A stretch of 64,000 nt of DNA, taken from assembly GCA_028023455.1 (NCBI GenBank), contig JAQFVV010000036.1, forward strand, positions 3,876,452 through 3,940,451. The letters are read 5' to 3'. Position numbers and translations under genes: made by a program. This document shows, one piece after another, positions 35,139 to 47,537 of this stretch. The notes under the pieces were generated by a model that searched no databases, was not told where the DNA came from, and worked only from the letters and a program-made list of their open reading frames with translations. Source of the DNA: Epiperipatus broadwayi. Lineage: Eukaryota; Onychophora; Udeonychophora; Euonychophora; Peripatidae. The first letter of the stretch is position 1. Every line of letters begins with the position of its first letter.

Positions 35139-36204
35139 ATATTAAAGTTCTCCATACATTATTATTATATGAATATACAGGTAGAAATTTTATAAATTTT
35201 ATTATGTCCTTTCTATTCAATTTGTAAAATTATTATTAATAAATGTGATCATGTAGAACTGCATGCCATAAATTTATTAAATATACAATTTTCATGATTT
35301 TAATTTTTGTTTATTTATTCTTGTTTGTATACTTTTTTAGATAGTATATAAATGAAGCAATATATATTTACACAGTGTAATATTCAAATTTATTTGCTAA
35401 TAGCAGAGATCATATTTAATTAAAGAGAAAGGATTTCCACCTTTAACTTTTAAAAGGCTAAATTCGAGTTAACTTGAGATTTCACTTTTAAATTGTCCAT
35501 TTTGGTCATTTTTAATGCTACCGTTAAGATTTTGTGCTTTTTTTAAAGATTAAAAAAAGTTCCGTAAGATACTGCTCTCTCTTGAATTATTTTACAAGTA
35601 AAAAATCAATAAACCTGTCATTAAAGGTCTAACAAAAGAAAAAGGCTTGGGTTAAAGTGGGTCTTTCTTGAAGCTGATTGGCTATTAGCTTTTGACAACA
35701 AAGAAAATGGATTGTCAATAACTGAGCGTTACGATTTCTTTTCTTTCATTTCGAAAGTGATAAACAAATGTTTTAGACCATTTTAAAAGTATTTTTTGAC
35801 ATATTACAAATTATTTTGATAAAATATGCTAAAAATAAAATTATTTTAGAAAAATAGTTAAGAGTTTAGCAAAAATTATTTACTTTTCCACGCAATGTAA
35901 AATTGGGTTAGCGTTAGGAAAGAAATCACTGACGTCAGAAATCTTTTTGGTTGGTGAATTGCGCTCATTTTAGAATTACCGTTATCTAATATTTTTATAA
36001 TTATAAATAGAAATTTATTTTTGAAAAAACTTTTGTTCACTTTCATAACCTGACAAATTATTAATATACTTTTTACAAATGAAACTAAAATGAATATAAT
36101 ATTAAAAGATGAATATATTTTGATGCTTGAGTTTGTGAGTTGACTAATTAAAAGTTTAGACTTTTACCTCACTCGGCCAATGAAATTAATCACCAGTGCA
36201 AAGG
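35139..36204. other. AT-rich DNA with a repeat fragment
   Basis: At 35395-35455, 'gcagagatcatatttaattaa ... ggatttccaccttta' matches 36500-36545 and, inverted, 36790-36825. The remainder is unassigned. Confidence 0.45.
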
Positions 36205-36209
36205 TTAAT

Positions 36210-36845
36210 ATATATGCTGTACAGATTTTATAATAGTTCAATGAAGTCATGTTCAGTATTGAGGACACTCTCAAATTCAAGATAGAGACTTTTGAAAAGA
36301 GTGGCCATCTTATTAAACCTACATTCTAATTATATAGGTCAATCTGAAGCCTCTTAATTTAAGAGTATGAGGATGTTTCTCTATTCTCTTTTACATCCAT
36401 TATTTTCTTTCACATATTATCATTTGTGAAATTTTTCAACTTACTATGTGTTAATATTATGAATTCTTAGAAATAATGTAATACCCAAATATATTTGCTA
36501 AGCACAGAGATCATATGTAATTGAAGAGAAGGGCTTTCCACCTTTAATATAAGTCCTGTACTGGTCTTATAATAGCTCAATGATGTAAAAGAAAATAATG
36601 GATACAGAAGTGAATAAACATCTTCATGCTCTCAAACTAAGATGCTTCAGATTGGCCTATATAAGTAGAATGTAAATTTAAAGATGGCCACTCTTATCTA
36701 TTCAAGTCTCTATTTTGTGTTTGAGTTTGAGGATATCCTCAGTACTCAACATGACATCATTGAGCTATTATAAGAGGGCACATAATAAAGGTGGAAATCC
36801 TTTCTCTTTAACTACATATTGATACAATGTATATCATGCCTTCAC
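36210..36845. repeat. Fold-back relative of the 366-bp repeat
   Basis: 36225-36400 (gttcaatgaagtcatgttcag, agagtggccatctt, ggtcaatctgaagc) is the reverse complement of about 36590-36780 (atgcttcagattggcc, gatggccactctt). 36490-36590 in the middle repeats the outer part. Blocks such as 'cttcatgctctcaaa' and 'gattggcctatataagt' are shared with 31.4-32.0 kb. Confidence 0.75.
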
Positions 36846-38788
36846 TGTATAAATATAATCTAATGATTAGTTTTCAGGAGATCATGTAATACTCCTGAAT
36901 CAAAAGTGACAAACTGAATGCTGATCTAGGGATCATGAATATGAGTTTGTTACTCTGCCACTACGTTAAAAGTATGTAGGTTATATGTGTGTATATGGAT
37001 GTATACCTTGTACCAGTTCAAAATACCATACGCCTTATCCATTTAAAAAAAAATGATACTATATATCTGTATACATCAGGAGCATGAAATGACGTATATA
37101 TTTTAAAATGGGAGATCGATAATATCCGGGGTTAAATACAAACGAGTATTACTTTACTAATTATTAGAGGAAAGAAATTTAAAGTAAAATCAAAATCTTC
37201 CCTTGTTAAATTATTTATACTTCCATCCCAGTATCTATTTGCCCGTAGATGTTTTCCCTCACTCTTCACATACCTTTAAAAGTATTGTATCTATTAGACA
37301 AAACTTTAGTGCCACCCCAAAAAAATAAAAGAGAGCAAAATGTTAAATAATTTTCTCTTCCCTATCTGTCGAGAGAGTATGCAAAGAGGATTTCTTTTCC
37401 ATTCTTGGACATATGTTTTATTTGGATGAAGGAAAACTAGGTGAAAGGTATATTATAATTCAACTCCCTGATATAATATCCCAATGACTAGTTCAAATAT
37501 AACTCCCTATCTCAGGTACTTTGGGTAAGTATTCCTATAACCTTTTATAGCCGTGGTAAGAAGATATCGCAAATAAGTGATTGTATTTTATTATTATTAT
37601 TTTTCTTTATTCTATGATAAATTATACGATAAACAAATAAAGTATGAAATAATATAGTTTATTTAACTAAACCCCCCAACACCACATATACATTTAAACA
37701 TCATAATATTAAGTCATAAATTAATTATACGGCTTTCTCTTTCCATTTTTACAATTCTACATATAATCACATAAGAATATTTGAATCCTTATATTCAAGA
37801 TCTACATTTAGATTGAAAATGAACAAAGAAATAAAAAAAACCATTTTCTAACTTATACGTAAGTTAACTTATTTGCCATAAAATACAAAATGGTCAAAGA
37901 TGGATGTCAATAGGTGTGGTCTATACTATCCCTCTCCCTGCACAAAACAATGAATGTTTCATTTTATAAATTCCCCAAAGTAATGAAATAAGCTATACAC
38001 AGATCTAACCCCTTGAACTTTCCCCATTTGCTCACATAAACTCTTAAGATTTTATACACCTTTACATTTGGGTACATAAAGTAATAATTTACGTATATAT
38101 TATTTTTTATATAAAAAATGTATAGGCTGGCTATATAGGTCACTCCACACGGGGTTACACCACCATGATTAAAATTAAATAAGACATAAAAGTAAAATGA
38201 GGGAAAAGAATAAGAAAATAATAATCTTATATTTAGTGGATTTGAGTGAGATCCATGTATAAGCAATATTATTTTAACATATTTTGTACAACAATATATT
38301 ACAATTATACTTGTTATATACACTCTAATAATACAAACAATAAACCAAAAAAAAATTATAAACATTTTCTTTTTTTGTTGTACTCATCTCTATTGCTCTC
38401 CAGGTTCAAACTTCTGGGCAGACCATCTAAACTACCAGAAAGGACGATGATAATTACTTTAACTCCTTGCCATCCTTGTAGAGTCCTTCAATCAGGATAT
38501 GCCAGGTCTCAGATATATCCATCTTGGCAACTAAACAGAAGAACTGGTGGGCATACTGCTGTGGTTCTTTCTACTCCATGGTTTTGCAGGCTATTAGATG
38601 AAACTTGGTTATCATTTTAGTCATGGCAATCCAAAATATTTTTCTTTCTTTTTGATTAATCACCGAACTGCATATGATTAAATGATTTCCAAAATCATAT
38701 GGGTGCTGGTAGCTTCAATAAATATCTACACAAACCTTGAGGAAAAACATTCAACAAAAGTTTGTGTTCATTCATAACCAGAAGGTCC
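36846..38788. other. AT-rich DNA, nothing recognised
   Basis: Minus-strand 37964-38365 and plus-strand 38246-38620 frames are overlapping and of low information. I recognise no domain in either. Confidence 0.4.
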
Positions 38789-39544
38789 TGTTGTATTTTG
38801 TAAAAATTGCATACAAGTTTATGCACTCCAGAAAAACTAGTATTTATTCAAGAGGTTGTTTTTAGATCGCGCACTGATAACTGAGGAATTTAATTAAGGC
38901 ATTAACGTAATGGCGAACGATAATTCCAAAAAATATTTGCTGATTGCAAATATTTTTAGATAAGAGACCTTATCTTATTGGACAATATAATTAATTGCTG
39001 CAGTTATCAGAAAGCTATAAAAATACTGTGTAACAACTACATCAGGTGTATTTGAGTACATCTCCAGTAGACGTTCCTGTTCAATTCCAGTAGGAGATAT
39101 CTCACATCAGTGCTTTTGGTTAATGTCCAGCGCTCAGTGGAAATGTAGTCCATGGGTATAGCTGAAAGATCCCACAGAGATGGGAAGACTGTAACCTGAG
39201 GAAACCCTCTGGATAGCCGCTGAATAAAGAGTTGAGTTTCCAGCAGTTTTCAAGTTAAGTATCTGATAGACTGTTACAGAGACGAAAGCTGTAAGGAGTT
39301 TAAGGCCAGTCACAGTGCTATACTATGAAGCATTGGTGTGCAGCTAAACTGGACTGGGGCCAAGGTGTGTGTGTAAACCTTGCCCATTGTGAACCATTTT
39401 TGTAGCAGCCAGCCTGAATGTACATTGAGTGAATTGAACATTAGAGAACTGTAGAAATAGAGTTGTTGTGGACTATTTGCTATTCTAATTATTATTGAAA
39501 AACATTGTGTCTTAATGTATATAGTCATACTTGCAGACACCTCA
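38789..39544 (+). repeat. 5' LTR
   Basis: Starts tgttgtatttt and ends acacctca. Contains a TATA-like gctataaaaat near 39014 and an aataaa at 39223-39228, spaced as expected for promoter and polyadenylation signals. Confidence 0.9.
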
Positions 39545-39889
39545 ATGGTGCAGTTGCATTAGGAACCTGTGAGTAGTGAATAAGTTTTGCAGTACAACAA
39601 GTTTAGCTATAGATGGAGAAACCTGGTGAAAATGTAAATCCCAGTTAGTAAAGCGTTAATAACGGAAGTGAAAGTTTGGAAATAAAATGCTTGAGCAGTT
39701 AACATCAGAAGCTGAGTCCCACCATGCTTGCACAGTCACCACTAAACATGTAACTGGTGAAGAAGTTCGGCAGCTGTTTGAATCAAACATTTCTGAGTGA
39801 AATAGCAGGATATATGTTTCCTCCAAGTAGGAATAGAAAAACAAAACACCAAGGAATCACAACAAGAGTTTTTCTGGAGTGGGGGAAGG

Positions 39890-40636
39890 TGTTGTATCTT
39901 GTAAAAATTGCATGCAAGTTTACCCACTCCAGAAAACTAGTATTTATTTGAGAGGTTGTTTTTAGATCGCACACTGATAACTGAGGAATTTAATTAAGGC
40001 ATTAATGTAATGGTGAACGATAATTCCAAAAAATATTTGCTGATTGCAAATATTTCTAGGTAAGAGACCTTACATTATTGGATAATGTAATTAATTGCAG
40101 CAATTATCAGAAAGCTATAAAAAGACTGTGTAACAACTATGTCAGCAGTATTTGAGTGCATCTCCAGTAGACATTCCTGTTCAATTCCAGTAGGAGATAT
40201 CTCACATCAGTGCTTTCAGTTAATGTCCAGCACTCAGTGGAAATATAGTCCATGTGTATAGATGAAAGAGCCCGCAGAGATGAGGAGACCGTAAACTGAG
40301 GAAACCGTCTGAATAGCCGCTGAATAAAGAGTTGAGTTTCCGGCAGTTTTCAAGTTAAGTATCTGATAGACTGTTGCAGAGACGGAAGCTGTAGGGAGCT
40401 TAAGGCCAGTTTCAGTGCTATACTACGAAGAGTTTGTGTGCAGCTAAACTGGACTGGGGCCAAGGTATGTGTAAACCTAGCCCATTGTGAACCATTTTTG
40501 TAGCAGCCAGCCTGAATGTACATCGAGGGAATTGAACATTAGCGAACTGTAGAAAGAGTTGTTGTGGACTATTTGTTATTCTAATTATTTAAAAACATTG
40601 TGTCTTAATGTATATATCATACTTGCAGACACCTCA
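39890..40636 (+). repeat. 3' LTR
   Basis: Counterpart of the 5' LTR with the same ends. The TATA-like gctataaaaag and the aataaa signal are retained. Confidence 0.9.
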
Positions 40637-40699
40637 GGTCCCATAAACAAAAAAAAATTACAGGCATCAAACTCCTTGAATTAAAAAAATATGTATTCA

Positions 40700-40900
40700 G
40701 CAATCCAACAGCATATCGAACCAAAAGAATAAACATCTAATAATAATCTCCCCACATCTTACAGGTAGGTTCTTGTAGCTCTCTCCATCCAACAATAATA
40801 ATTTTTACACCTCACATATAGATTCATGTAGCTCTCTCAGTCCAATCTCCCTTCACCTCACAGGTAGATTATATATATCCCCATACACCCACAAGTGGCA
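40700..40900. repeat. Degenerate short tandem repeat
   Basis: Two to three loose repeats of 'cttacaggtaggttcttgtagctctct' type sequence (ccacatcttacaggtag, cacctcacatatagatt, cacctcacaggtagatt) with a spacing of roughly 60-70 bp. Confidence 0.5.
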
Positions 40901-42681
40901 ATTGCCTACATCCCCCTTCGAGCTATTGCGTCAGATAAATTTTATTTTTAGTACATTTTTTTACAAATTTTGCTTCAAAATCACTTTTTCCTATTTTTCT
41001 TTTTAGGAATTTCAAACTCCATATTGGAGCAATAGACCACCCACATTCTTTAGATAACAAGCTTGTAATTTGATTTACAAATTAATTAAAAAATTACTCT
41101 ACCTGATTACATACAAAAATAAGTAAAAATAGAAAGACAAAGATTAATTAAATCCACCTTTTAAACAGAAGATTCTTTTCACACAAAAAAATATTTTGTT
41201 TTTTTTTTAAAAAAAAAAAACATTTAAAAAATTATCAGTATATATATACAGAAATGTTTATACATATATGTATTAGAACATTTGCAATAAATATGATACA
41301 TATACTAATAAATACACACAAAGAGTTATATAAATACATAAAATATTCCACCATGTAAACAAATTTAATTTTCTAATTTCTTTACATAATTTATAAATAC
41401 TTTTATCCAACGGATATAAATTTATAGTGTGTGTTAATTATTCCCAAAATAAACTAATATATAAGTGTTAGTTATGTATGCAAGGAGATGGGAATCTAGT
41501 ATAGACCAATTCTGATTGTTTATTCAATGAATTCAATAAAGTTAGCTGTGCCAAATCATTGGCTACAGCCATCTTGTGCAAACACATTTTACAGTCTAGC
41601 ACAACATATATATATAATATATATATAAATGTATATGAATTTTGTATATGTGTTCATATGTATATATATATATGCATATTTTTCAGGACATATATGTATG
41701 TATTTTTGATAAATATATGTATATTTTTATATGTATATGAAGTAATGGTTATATGTTTATATCATTCAATATTGTAGCTCTGATGAAGACTGCAGGACAG
41801 TTGAAAATGTCAGGAAAATAAAGAAATTATAGTAAAAAATTTTGCATTAAAGTGTATATGAGAGGAATTATTGGAATCGATATATCACTATGTTAAACCA
41901 ATGGTAAATAACTTATGCATTAACTCAGTTGTTGTGATAGACTCAAAAACTAAAATTCCCAGAATTGGAACCCAGCCTGTCACTTCCATAGTTCATTTTA
42001 AAACATGCAGTTAATAAATTTGCAACCTTAGCTTTTTACTTAGCCTCATTTTTTTTTGTGAATTAAATATTCCAAAATTAAATCTTCCACATATCAGAAA
42101 GATATGCTATTATTGGGAAAGACTATGGTATATTGATTAGCTAAATCAGTTAGAAGTCTACAAATCTCATTCCCCCACATTCCATTGTCAGTTTAGAAGT
42201 ACACAGACATGTAAGAAAATTTGACTAATGTTAACATAGGTCATCAAAATGTCAATTAGTTGCTTTACCACCATGTTATATTTGATTATAAATAAATTGT
42301 TATAATTTAAATTTTAAGATAATCCCTCGTAATAGTTAAATGGTGCTATTTGATGGTAAAATATAAGAACATAAAGAGTAATGCTGTCAACTTCTAGGTG
42401 AAATAAGATATTAACTTAGATTTAAATTCTTTGTTTAAATCTAACTTAACAATATTGTGGTATGTTAATGAAACTCTTCCTCATATTTACATACATTATC
42501 TGCTCACGTGATATGTATTAAAGAGCAATTCTCTTCACCCTACTTTAGAACCAAATATCGCCAGCTGGTAGAGTGCTACATCCACATCCTTGGCCTGGTC
42601 TCTATTGATTACTCAAGCTTGCAGGAGATAGGGATAGAGAAGGTGAAAATATATATTCTCAGCATCATAAATGTACACAGA
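40901..42681. other. AT-rich DNA with TA microsatellites
   Basis: Alternating ta/tg tracts occupy about 41606-41690. A hammerhead-like motif lies at 41776-41815 (separate entry). Near 42590-42630 is the recurring 'ctattgattactcaagcttg' motif. Confidence 0.45.
41776..41815 (+). ncRNA. Hammerhead-like motif, Rz-D type
   Basis: CUGAUGA at 41780-41786, one A, hairpin GACUG/CAGUU with loop CAGGA, GAAA at 41803-41806, then AUGUC. Helix I is only two or three pairs. It shares the hairpin and loop with the motifs at 60.9 and 61.05 kb, followed by a similar agga/agaa-ataaag tail. Probably a solo relic of a PLE-type repeat. Confidence 0.6.
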
Positions 42682-42862
42682 AGCAAAACTCTCTAATACA
42701 GTAGCACCACTCAGTGCAAACCAGAGTAAACAAGGAATGCAGGAAGGTTTGTGCATAAAATCTCTATCCGGTGACTATTCATCCAATATCCCCAGACTAG
42801 TTTCTAGCTTATGTAAATAGCTTGTCTAAGCATAAAGAATGGTGATCATATGATGTAGTAAT
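42682..42862. repeat. Rz-A fragment with orientation switch
   Basis: 42688-42812 is Rz-A in reverse (acagtagcaccactcag, caaaccagagtaa, tgcataaaatctc, ccccagactagtttctagctta) and stops inside helix II of the hammerhead. From 42813 the sequence is the Rz-A tail in forward orientation (gcataaagaatggtgatcat). It is a truncated fold-back whose breakpoint is inside the ribozyme. Confidence 0.75.
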
Positions 42863-44487
42863 CATATATAAAATTCATTGATACTGTTGATTATAAGTAC
42901 TAAATCGTTTTAGTTTCAGTCTACAAATTTGTACACTATTACTTTATATTTATATATTTACCACCATTTATAGTTTGCTCCAAATAACATTTTACTCTAT
43001 GATATTCATATGGGCTACTTAATGCAATATTACAAATGACTACAGAGTTATATGTGGTGAAGAGCCACATCGTGTAAGAATGATGAGAGTGATGAAGATG
43101 TATAAGAAATAGCAGTAAAAATATAACTTGCAGTAAAATCTTTTTAAGCAGCACTACTAGAAACTGTAGAAAATATAACGAAGTATATTATAAACATTAT
43201 AAAATCAGAATAACAAACACTTCCATCACATTATGTGTGTATATATATATATATAATTTGAATAGTTTTCGAAAAATTTCTGGGAAAGAGGGTACTATTC
43301 TTTTTAAAGAGTTTTTCATGAGTCCTTAAAACTAATGCTCTTGATTGATGAGGAAAGGATTTGTGAAACATTTTTGAAATTTCTTCTTTCTACAAACACT
43401 TTCTCTTAAATTTTTGCTGGTGATAAGTTAATTTATTGACTTTCTATTTTTTTAAATGATTTAAGGTTAAAATCTTTTATAAGTACTTTACTTTCTTTTC
43501 AAAATACACTTTATTTACAGTATTAGGAAAGACAGCTTTTGTGCACCATCCATCATTTAACTAAAATATAAGATGTTAAAATAAAGCAAATGAAATCTGT
43601 TTAATGTAAATGAAAGTAAATCTGAATTGTGCTTAACGATTTTTTGGGGCTTGGCACAGCCGTTGAAAAAAGTCCTCTAAAACTGGTCTTGTGAGTCTTG
43701 TATAATTATAATTCACAATTCACAATTTAATTGTATACAATTTTACATCTTAGTTAAATATTTAAAAAATCGATAGAGGGCGCTTATATGTTCTCATTCA
43801 CGTTGCTATAAGATATAGCCCTGTAATGTATGTTATATAATTGGCTATGTAAGCTTGTGGGGAACTACATGAGTTCCTAAAATAATAATGCATATTATTA
43901 TTTTAGATATTAAGTGGCAATTAAATTTGAAGATAATTTTTTTCCCCTCACCTTAAGACCAATTCTGTAGGCATAACCGTTTGTGGGTTTGATTATCAGA
44001 AATCCATTAGTACTGCCATCTTGTGTCAACTGACTGATCTGCTCACTAAATTGATTGTGGACCAAGGAGAAAAAGATTACTGTTACTAAATGCATATTAA
44101 TTGTAAAAATTATGTATTATCAAATACGTATGAAGTGTGAAAGTCATGGGATGCTTTGGCCAAAACCACTAATATAAATATATTTTTACAATGATTAATC
44201 GATGAAAATATTTCTTGTACTGCTGATTGTGGCAGAAACAAAATCTAAAAGTTTGTGAATCAATTTCTAGCTGAAAAATATAAAAAATAATCTCCATTTG
44301 GTTAATTGCATTAAATTGTTATGCTCAAGTTGTCACTACGGTGATCAAAAGCTATTTAATTTCCTGAGCAATAGGCAAAAGAATTTTTAAGGACTAAAGA
44401 AAGATTCTTTAGAATCTTCAAATTAAAAGTGTGAGTCATCCATCAAAGTGTCTATACATTAACTAGAATTGAAGTAATAAATTATTA

Positions 44488-44488
<1 letters not shown>
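42863..44488. other. AT-rich DNA, nothing recognised
   Basis: Includes an AT microsatellite near 43238-43256. No gene supported. Confidence 0.4.
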
Positions 44489-44521
<33 letters not shown>

Positions 44522-44556
44522 TTCCCCCTCCCCCCAATGCAGTACTGCATACTGAG

Positions 44557-44599
<43 letters not shown>
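44489..44599. repeat. Two poly-C tracts (33 and 43 C) around a palindrome
   Basis: C runs occupy 44489-44521 and 44557-44599, separated by a C-rich link and the perfect 14-bp palindrome atgcagtactgcat at 44537-44550. The complementary strand would be long G runs, able to form quadruplexes. Such tracts are also prone to sequencing or assembly error, so exact lengths are unreliable. Confidence 0.9.
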
Positions 44600-46162
44600 A
44601 CCCAACCCAACTCTATTGGAGACAATAAGCAGCAAAGATTATGCTAAAAAAAACTACAGCCATAATAAATTGCCTATCACATCACGCATCTTAATCATGT
44701 AAGGGCTGATTAAAATTTACATTGCAGTTTTGAAGTTAATATTCCATAATAAAAGTATGTAGAATTTAGCAAGGATTGACTACCATTGATGAAATCAAGT
44801 ATTATTACTTGATAATGCCCAGTTTCATAAAACACACATAAATAATCAAATCAAAAGATCTATCTAACCAAGAGGAAAAAACCAATGGACCGAATATGTA
44901 TCTAGACAGAGCTACAAATGACAGAGGAAGAAAGATTTTCAACAGTTTGTTAAAAGTCTATTGTAGCTGTACTCAATCTGCACCCCTCAGACCTCGTGCA
45001 GGCTGCTAAACTTTTTTATGTGGCTCACACATTAATCCAAATCTTTTAAATCTTGAATTATGTATCATCTATCCACTCTTTGCTTCAATTGGAAACCATA
45101 CAATGAATTTATTTGTTTTATATCGTATAATTACATTGTCGTAATTTTTTTCTTATAATTTTAAGTGTCGATTATGACATTAAAGTTCTGATTGTTTTAA
45201 AACATACTGTTTTGCATCACACTATAATTTAATTACTCACAATGGTAGGATCAGATGAAAATAGAGTGTTTCTTGACAATTGAGAAAAATATATATATTG
45301 TTGTGCAAAATAAACAGTTCAGCAAACTTGTTTGATTTCTCATGAAAATATATCAAAAAAAAAAAAAAAATAACAATGTTTGTCATTATACTATGGAACA
45401 TATCATTTAAGGATTCTTTTCCTTGTGGGACATTAATATGATATAAAAATAAACAGTAATTATAGTGGCATTCTTTTAACATACTTTGGTGCAATAGCTA
45501 ATCTAAAAAAAAGTTCTAAATCGATGTTTTTCTTTGCAGCAAGATATATTTTTACAACAAAATTTACAGATAACTCGATGGATGATGGCGTCTTTTAATT
45601 TTTCTTTGCAACATCACATAAAAACACGATGATTTCAATCACTGTTTATAGGCTGAAAATATTTCACCTATAGCAATAAAGGTATTCGCATTTGAAGAGC
45701 AAAGTATATGCTTACACATTTGGATGTGCACAGATTTATATGTGGTAAAAATAGATACAAGAAATGAGTTATTGTATCTAATTCAAGTAAATTGCTAATT
45801 AATTAGTAATCTAATTAATGAGAAACTAACAATCTTTTACAAGAAAATATAAAACCAAATACTGCATAATTTTCTAAATAAGGAATGAAGTATATATTTT
45901 ATGCTCAATAAAATATATATTGATTATATAAAAAATAGTCATATGCTAAATAGAGATATTTTATATTAAATAAAATATATTAATTAGGGTACTTACATAT
46001 TAGACCTGCTGTGAAATATTATGTATATATTAGTTCGATGATAAGTTTTTAACTATGCAATCTTGTAACGTAATGCGTACACAGGATCTTTTGACAAATT
46101 ATATAAATCTACATATATGTGTGTCTACATATATTTGCTTCATTTTAAAAAAAAAATTAATT
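44600..46162. other. AT-rich DNA, nothing recognised
   Basis: A patch at 44965-45060 has a hAT-like flavour (gacctcgtgcaggctgc, tgtggctcacac), but I cannot delimit an element. Confidence 0.4.
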
Positions 46163-46260
46163 AGTCAAGCATTAGTGGCCTAGTGGTTAGCATAGCTGCC
46201 TTCCAAGTAGCTAGCCCGGGTTCGCTTCCCGGTCAACGCATTTGACATATGACAAAAAAA
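46163..46260 (+). mobile_element. tRNA-Gly(TCC)-derived SINE, best preserved copy
   Basis: gtcaagcattagtggcctag is followed by A box, anticodon arm gctgccttccaagtagc (loop CTTCCAA, anticodon TCC), B-box-like gggttcgcttcc, and end caacgca, then tttgacatatgac and a run of A. The body is almost a cloverleaf of tRNA-Gly(TCC). All four SINEs here have C where the tRNA B box has A (ggttcgC), a family-specific change. The tail after the tRNA body (gacatatga plus A) argues for a SINE and against a working tRNA gene. Confidence 0.88.
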
Positions 46261-47160
46261 ACTATTTGTTGTATGTATGTGAGCATGAATGCAATCACGT
46301 AAACTACATTAAAACATATAAATTCAATTCGCTTCAATCTTAAGTTTAGCCCTATCATTTTAACCTGCATTGTTAAGTATTAATATATATTTAATAAGCC
46401 ACGGGTATAATCAAAATCGTATTTACTTTAAAAAAAAAAAACATTTTTTTTAAAAAGAGTAGTTATATTTAATGTTGAAATATATAAATAACTAATCGAT
46501 TTCTTTTACTAAGTTATTAAAAAGATTTATATATGTTTTTATTAAAGGAAAAGTATTCTTGTTGTATTTGTTAGCAGATGTGTTTAATTCGGTTCTTTAT
46601 CTTTTAGACCTTTGTTTGTGCCATCGACTTTCATCACAGCAGGTCCAATACGTAAATATCATATTTTATAGATGCATATATAACACATACATAGCACAAA
46701 CCATTTCTCCAGAAAACTACTTATGCAAGAGATTTAAGAACAGATTTCAGGGTTTAAAAAATATTAAGAATTATCTGTTGCTTGCAGAAAATCCCTAATA
46801 TTTAGAAACATCAATTAATATACAACTAGCTACATTGGGATCTGATAATGCAAAACTATTTAATAAATTCATTGAGCTCAAAAACAATATGAATCAGAAA
46901 ATTATTTTTTTAAAAAAGAGAGAAGGAAAAGATCTGCTGAATTTTAGAAATTAATGCCCGATTGTTCCCATCATTCTATCTTTTAATCATCCTATTCTAA
47001 AATAAAATATATGAAAAATGTATTAACAATAGCACACAGAGACTATAAAAAATCAAGTTTGTTTCAACATCAAAAATCACACCAACTTTTAAATAAACAT
47101 CACATTTAGGTTTATTTTTTACATTATCATATTACGAGATATGGTGTACTATGTTGCAGC
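46261..47160. other. AT-rich DNA, nothing recognised
   Basis: The 79-codon frame at 46559-46798 has no recognisable domain. Confidence 0.4.
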
Positions 47161-47162
47161 CT

Positions 47163-47310
47163 AGAATAAGAGTACCAAATTCTCCATAAAGTAGTGCCAC
47201 CAAGTGCAAGCTTTCGGAATCAATGAATGCAGAAAAGTTTGTGGTACTCTTATTAACAGAATGTATAAGCATATGAAATGGTGATCATGTGATGTTTTGA
47301 TGTTACGGCC
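47163..47310 (+). repeat. Rz-A fragment (tail with inverted start)
   Basis: aataagagtacc at the left and ggtactcttatt at 47243-47254 are inverted. Between them lies Rz-A in reverse (ctccataaagtagtgccacc). The forward tail then follows (gaaatggtgatcatgtgatg). No hammerhead core. Confidence 0.7.
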
Positions 47311-47423
47311 TACATAATATAAAAAATATATGTATGTGGCCTGAGTAAAAAAAAAGGTTAAATATGATTGGTCTATTGAATCTTTCTTGAGCAATTTAAA
47401 AAATATTTGAAATTCCTAATATG

Positions 47424-47530
47424 TTTTTTTTTTCTCATGTGTCATAGCATCAGCTGGGAAGCGAACCCGCTAACCCGGGACAACTGCTTGTAAAGCAGCT
47501 ATCGCTGATCTCTCGACCACCAATGCTTGA
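47424..47530 (-). mobile_element. tRNA-derived SINE
   Basis: On the minus strand: gtcaagcattggtggtcgag, anticodon arm gctgctttacaagcagt, gggttcgcttccc, gatgctatgacacatgag and an A run. A short direct repeat ctaatat lies at 47416-47422 and 47531-47537. The part between the anticodon arm and the B box carries a small duplication (cccgggttagcgggttcg). Confidence 0.85.
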
Positions 47531-47537
47531 CTAATAT

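Larger units (their letters stand above)
38789..40636 (+). mobile_element. Non-autonomous LTR retrotransposon (TRIM-like) with 5-bp TSD
   Basis: Two direct LTRs of about 750 bp (38789-39544 and 39890-40636) both begin tgttgta and end acacctca, so they have TG...CA ends. The flanking ggtcc at 38784-38788 and 40637-40641 is an exact 5-bp TSD. The internal part is only 345 bp. A purine tract ggagtgggggaagg (39876-39889) directly precedes the right LTR, as a polypurine tract should, which sets the plus orientation. Sequence just inside the left LTR (tggtgcagttgc) would be the primer site, but I cannot name the tRNA. No gag or pol domain remains. The LTRs differ at several percent of positions, so the insertion is not recent. 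Confidence 0.92.

Noticed and set aside
36335-36375. Hammerhead starting at ctgaagcctc
   Set aside because: The core would read CUGAAGC, lacking the invariant A9, and there is no GAAA in place.
41559-41777. 72-codon plus-strand protein rich in Tyr and Ile
   Set aside because: It is the translation of a TA/TG microsatellite.
44965-45060. hAT MITE
   Set aside because: Only a vague likeness to hAT terminal sequence, with no partner inverted end or TSD found.
46170-46241. A functional tRNA-Gly(TCC) gene
   Set aside because: The body is close to the tRNA, but the B box is altered, the acceptor stem pairs imperfectly, and the same tail plus A run is shared with three other copies, so it is a SINE.
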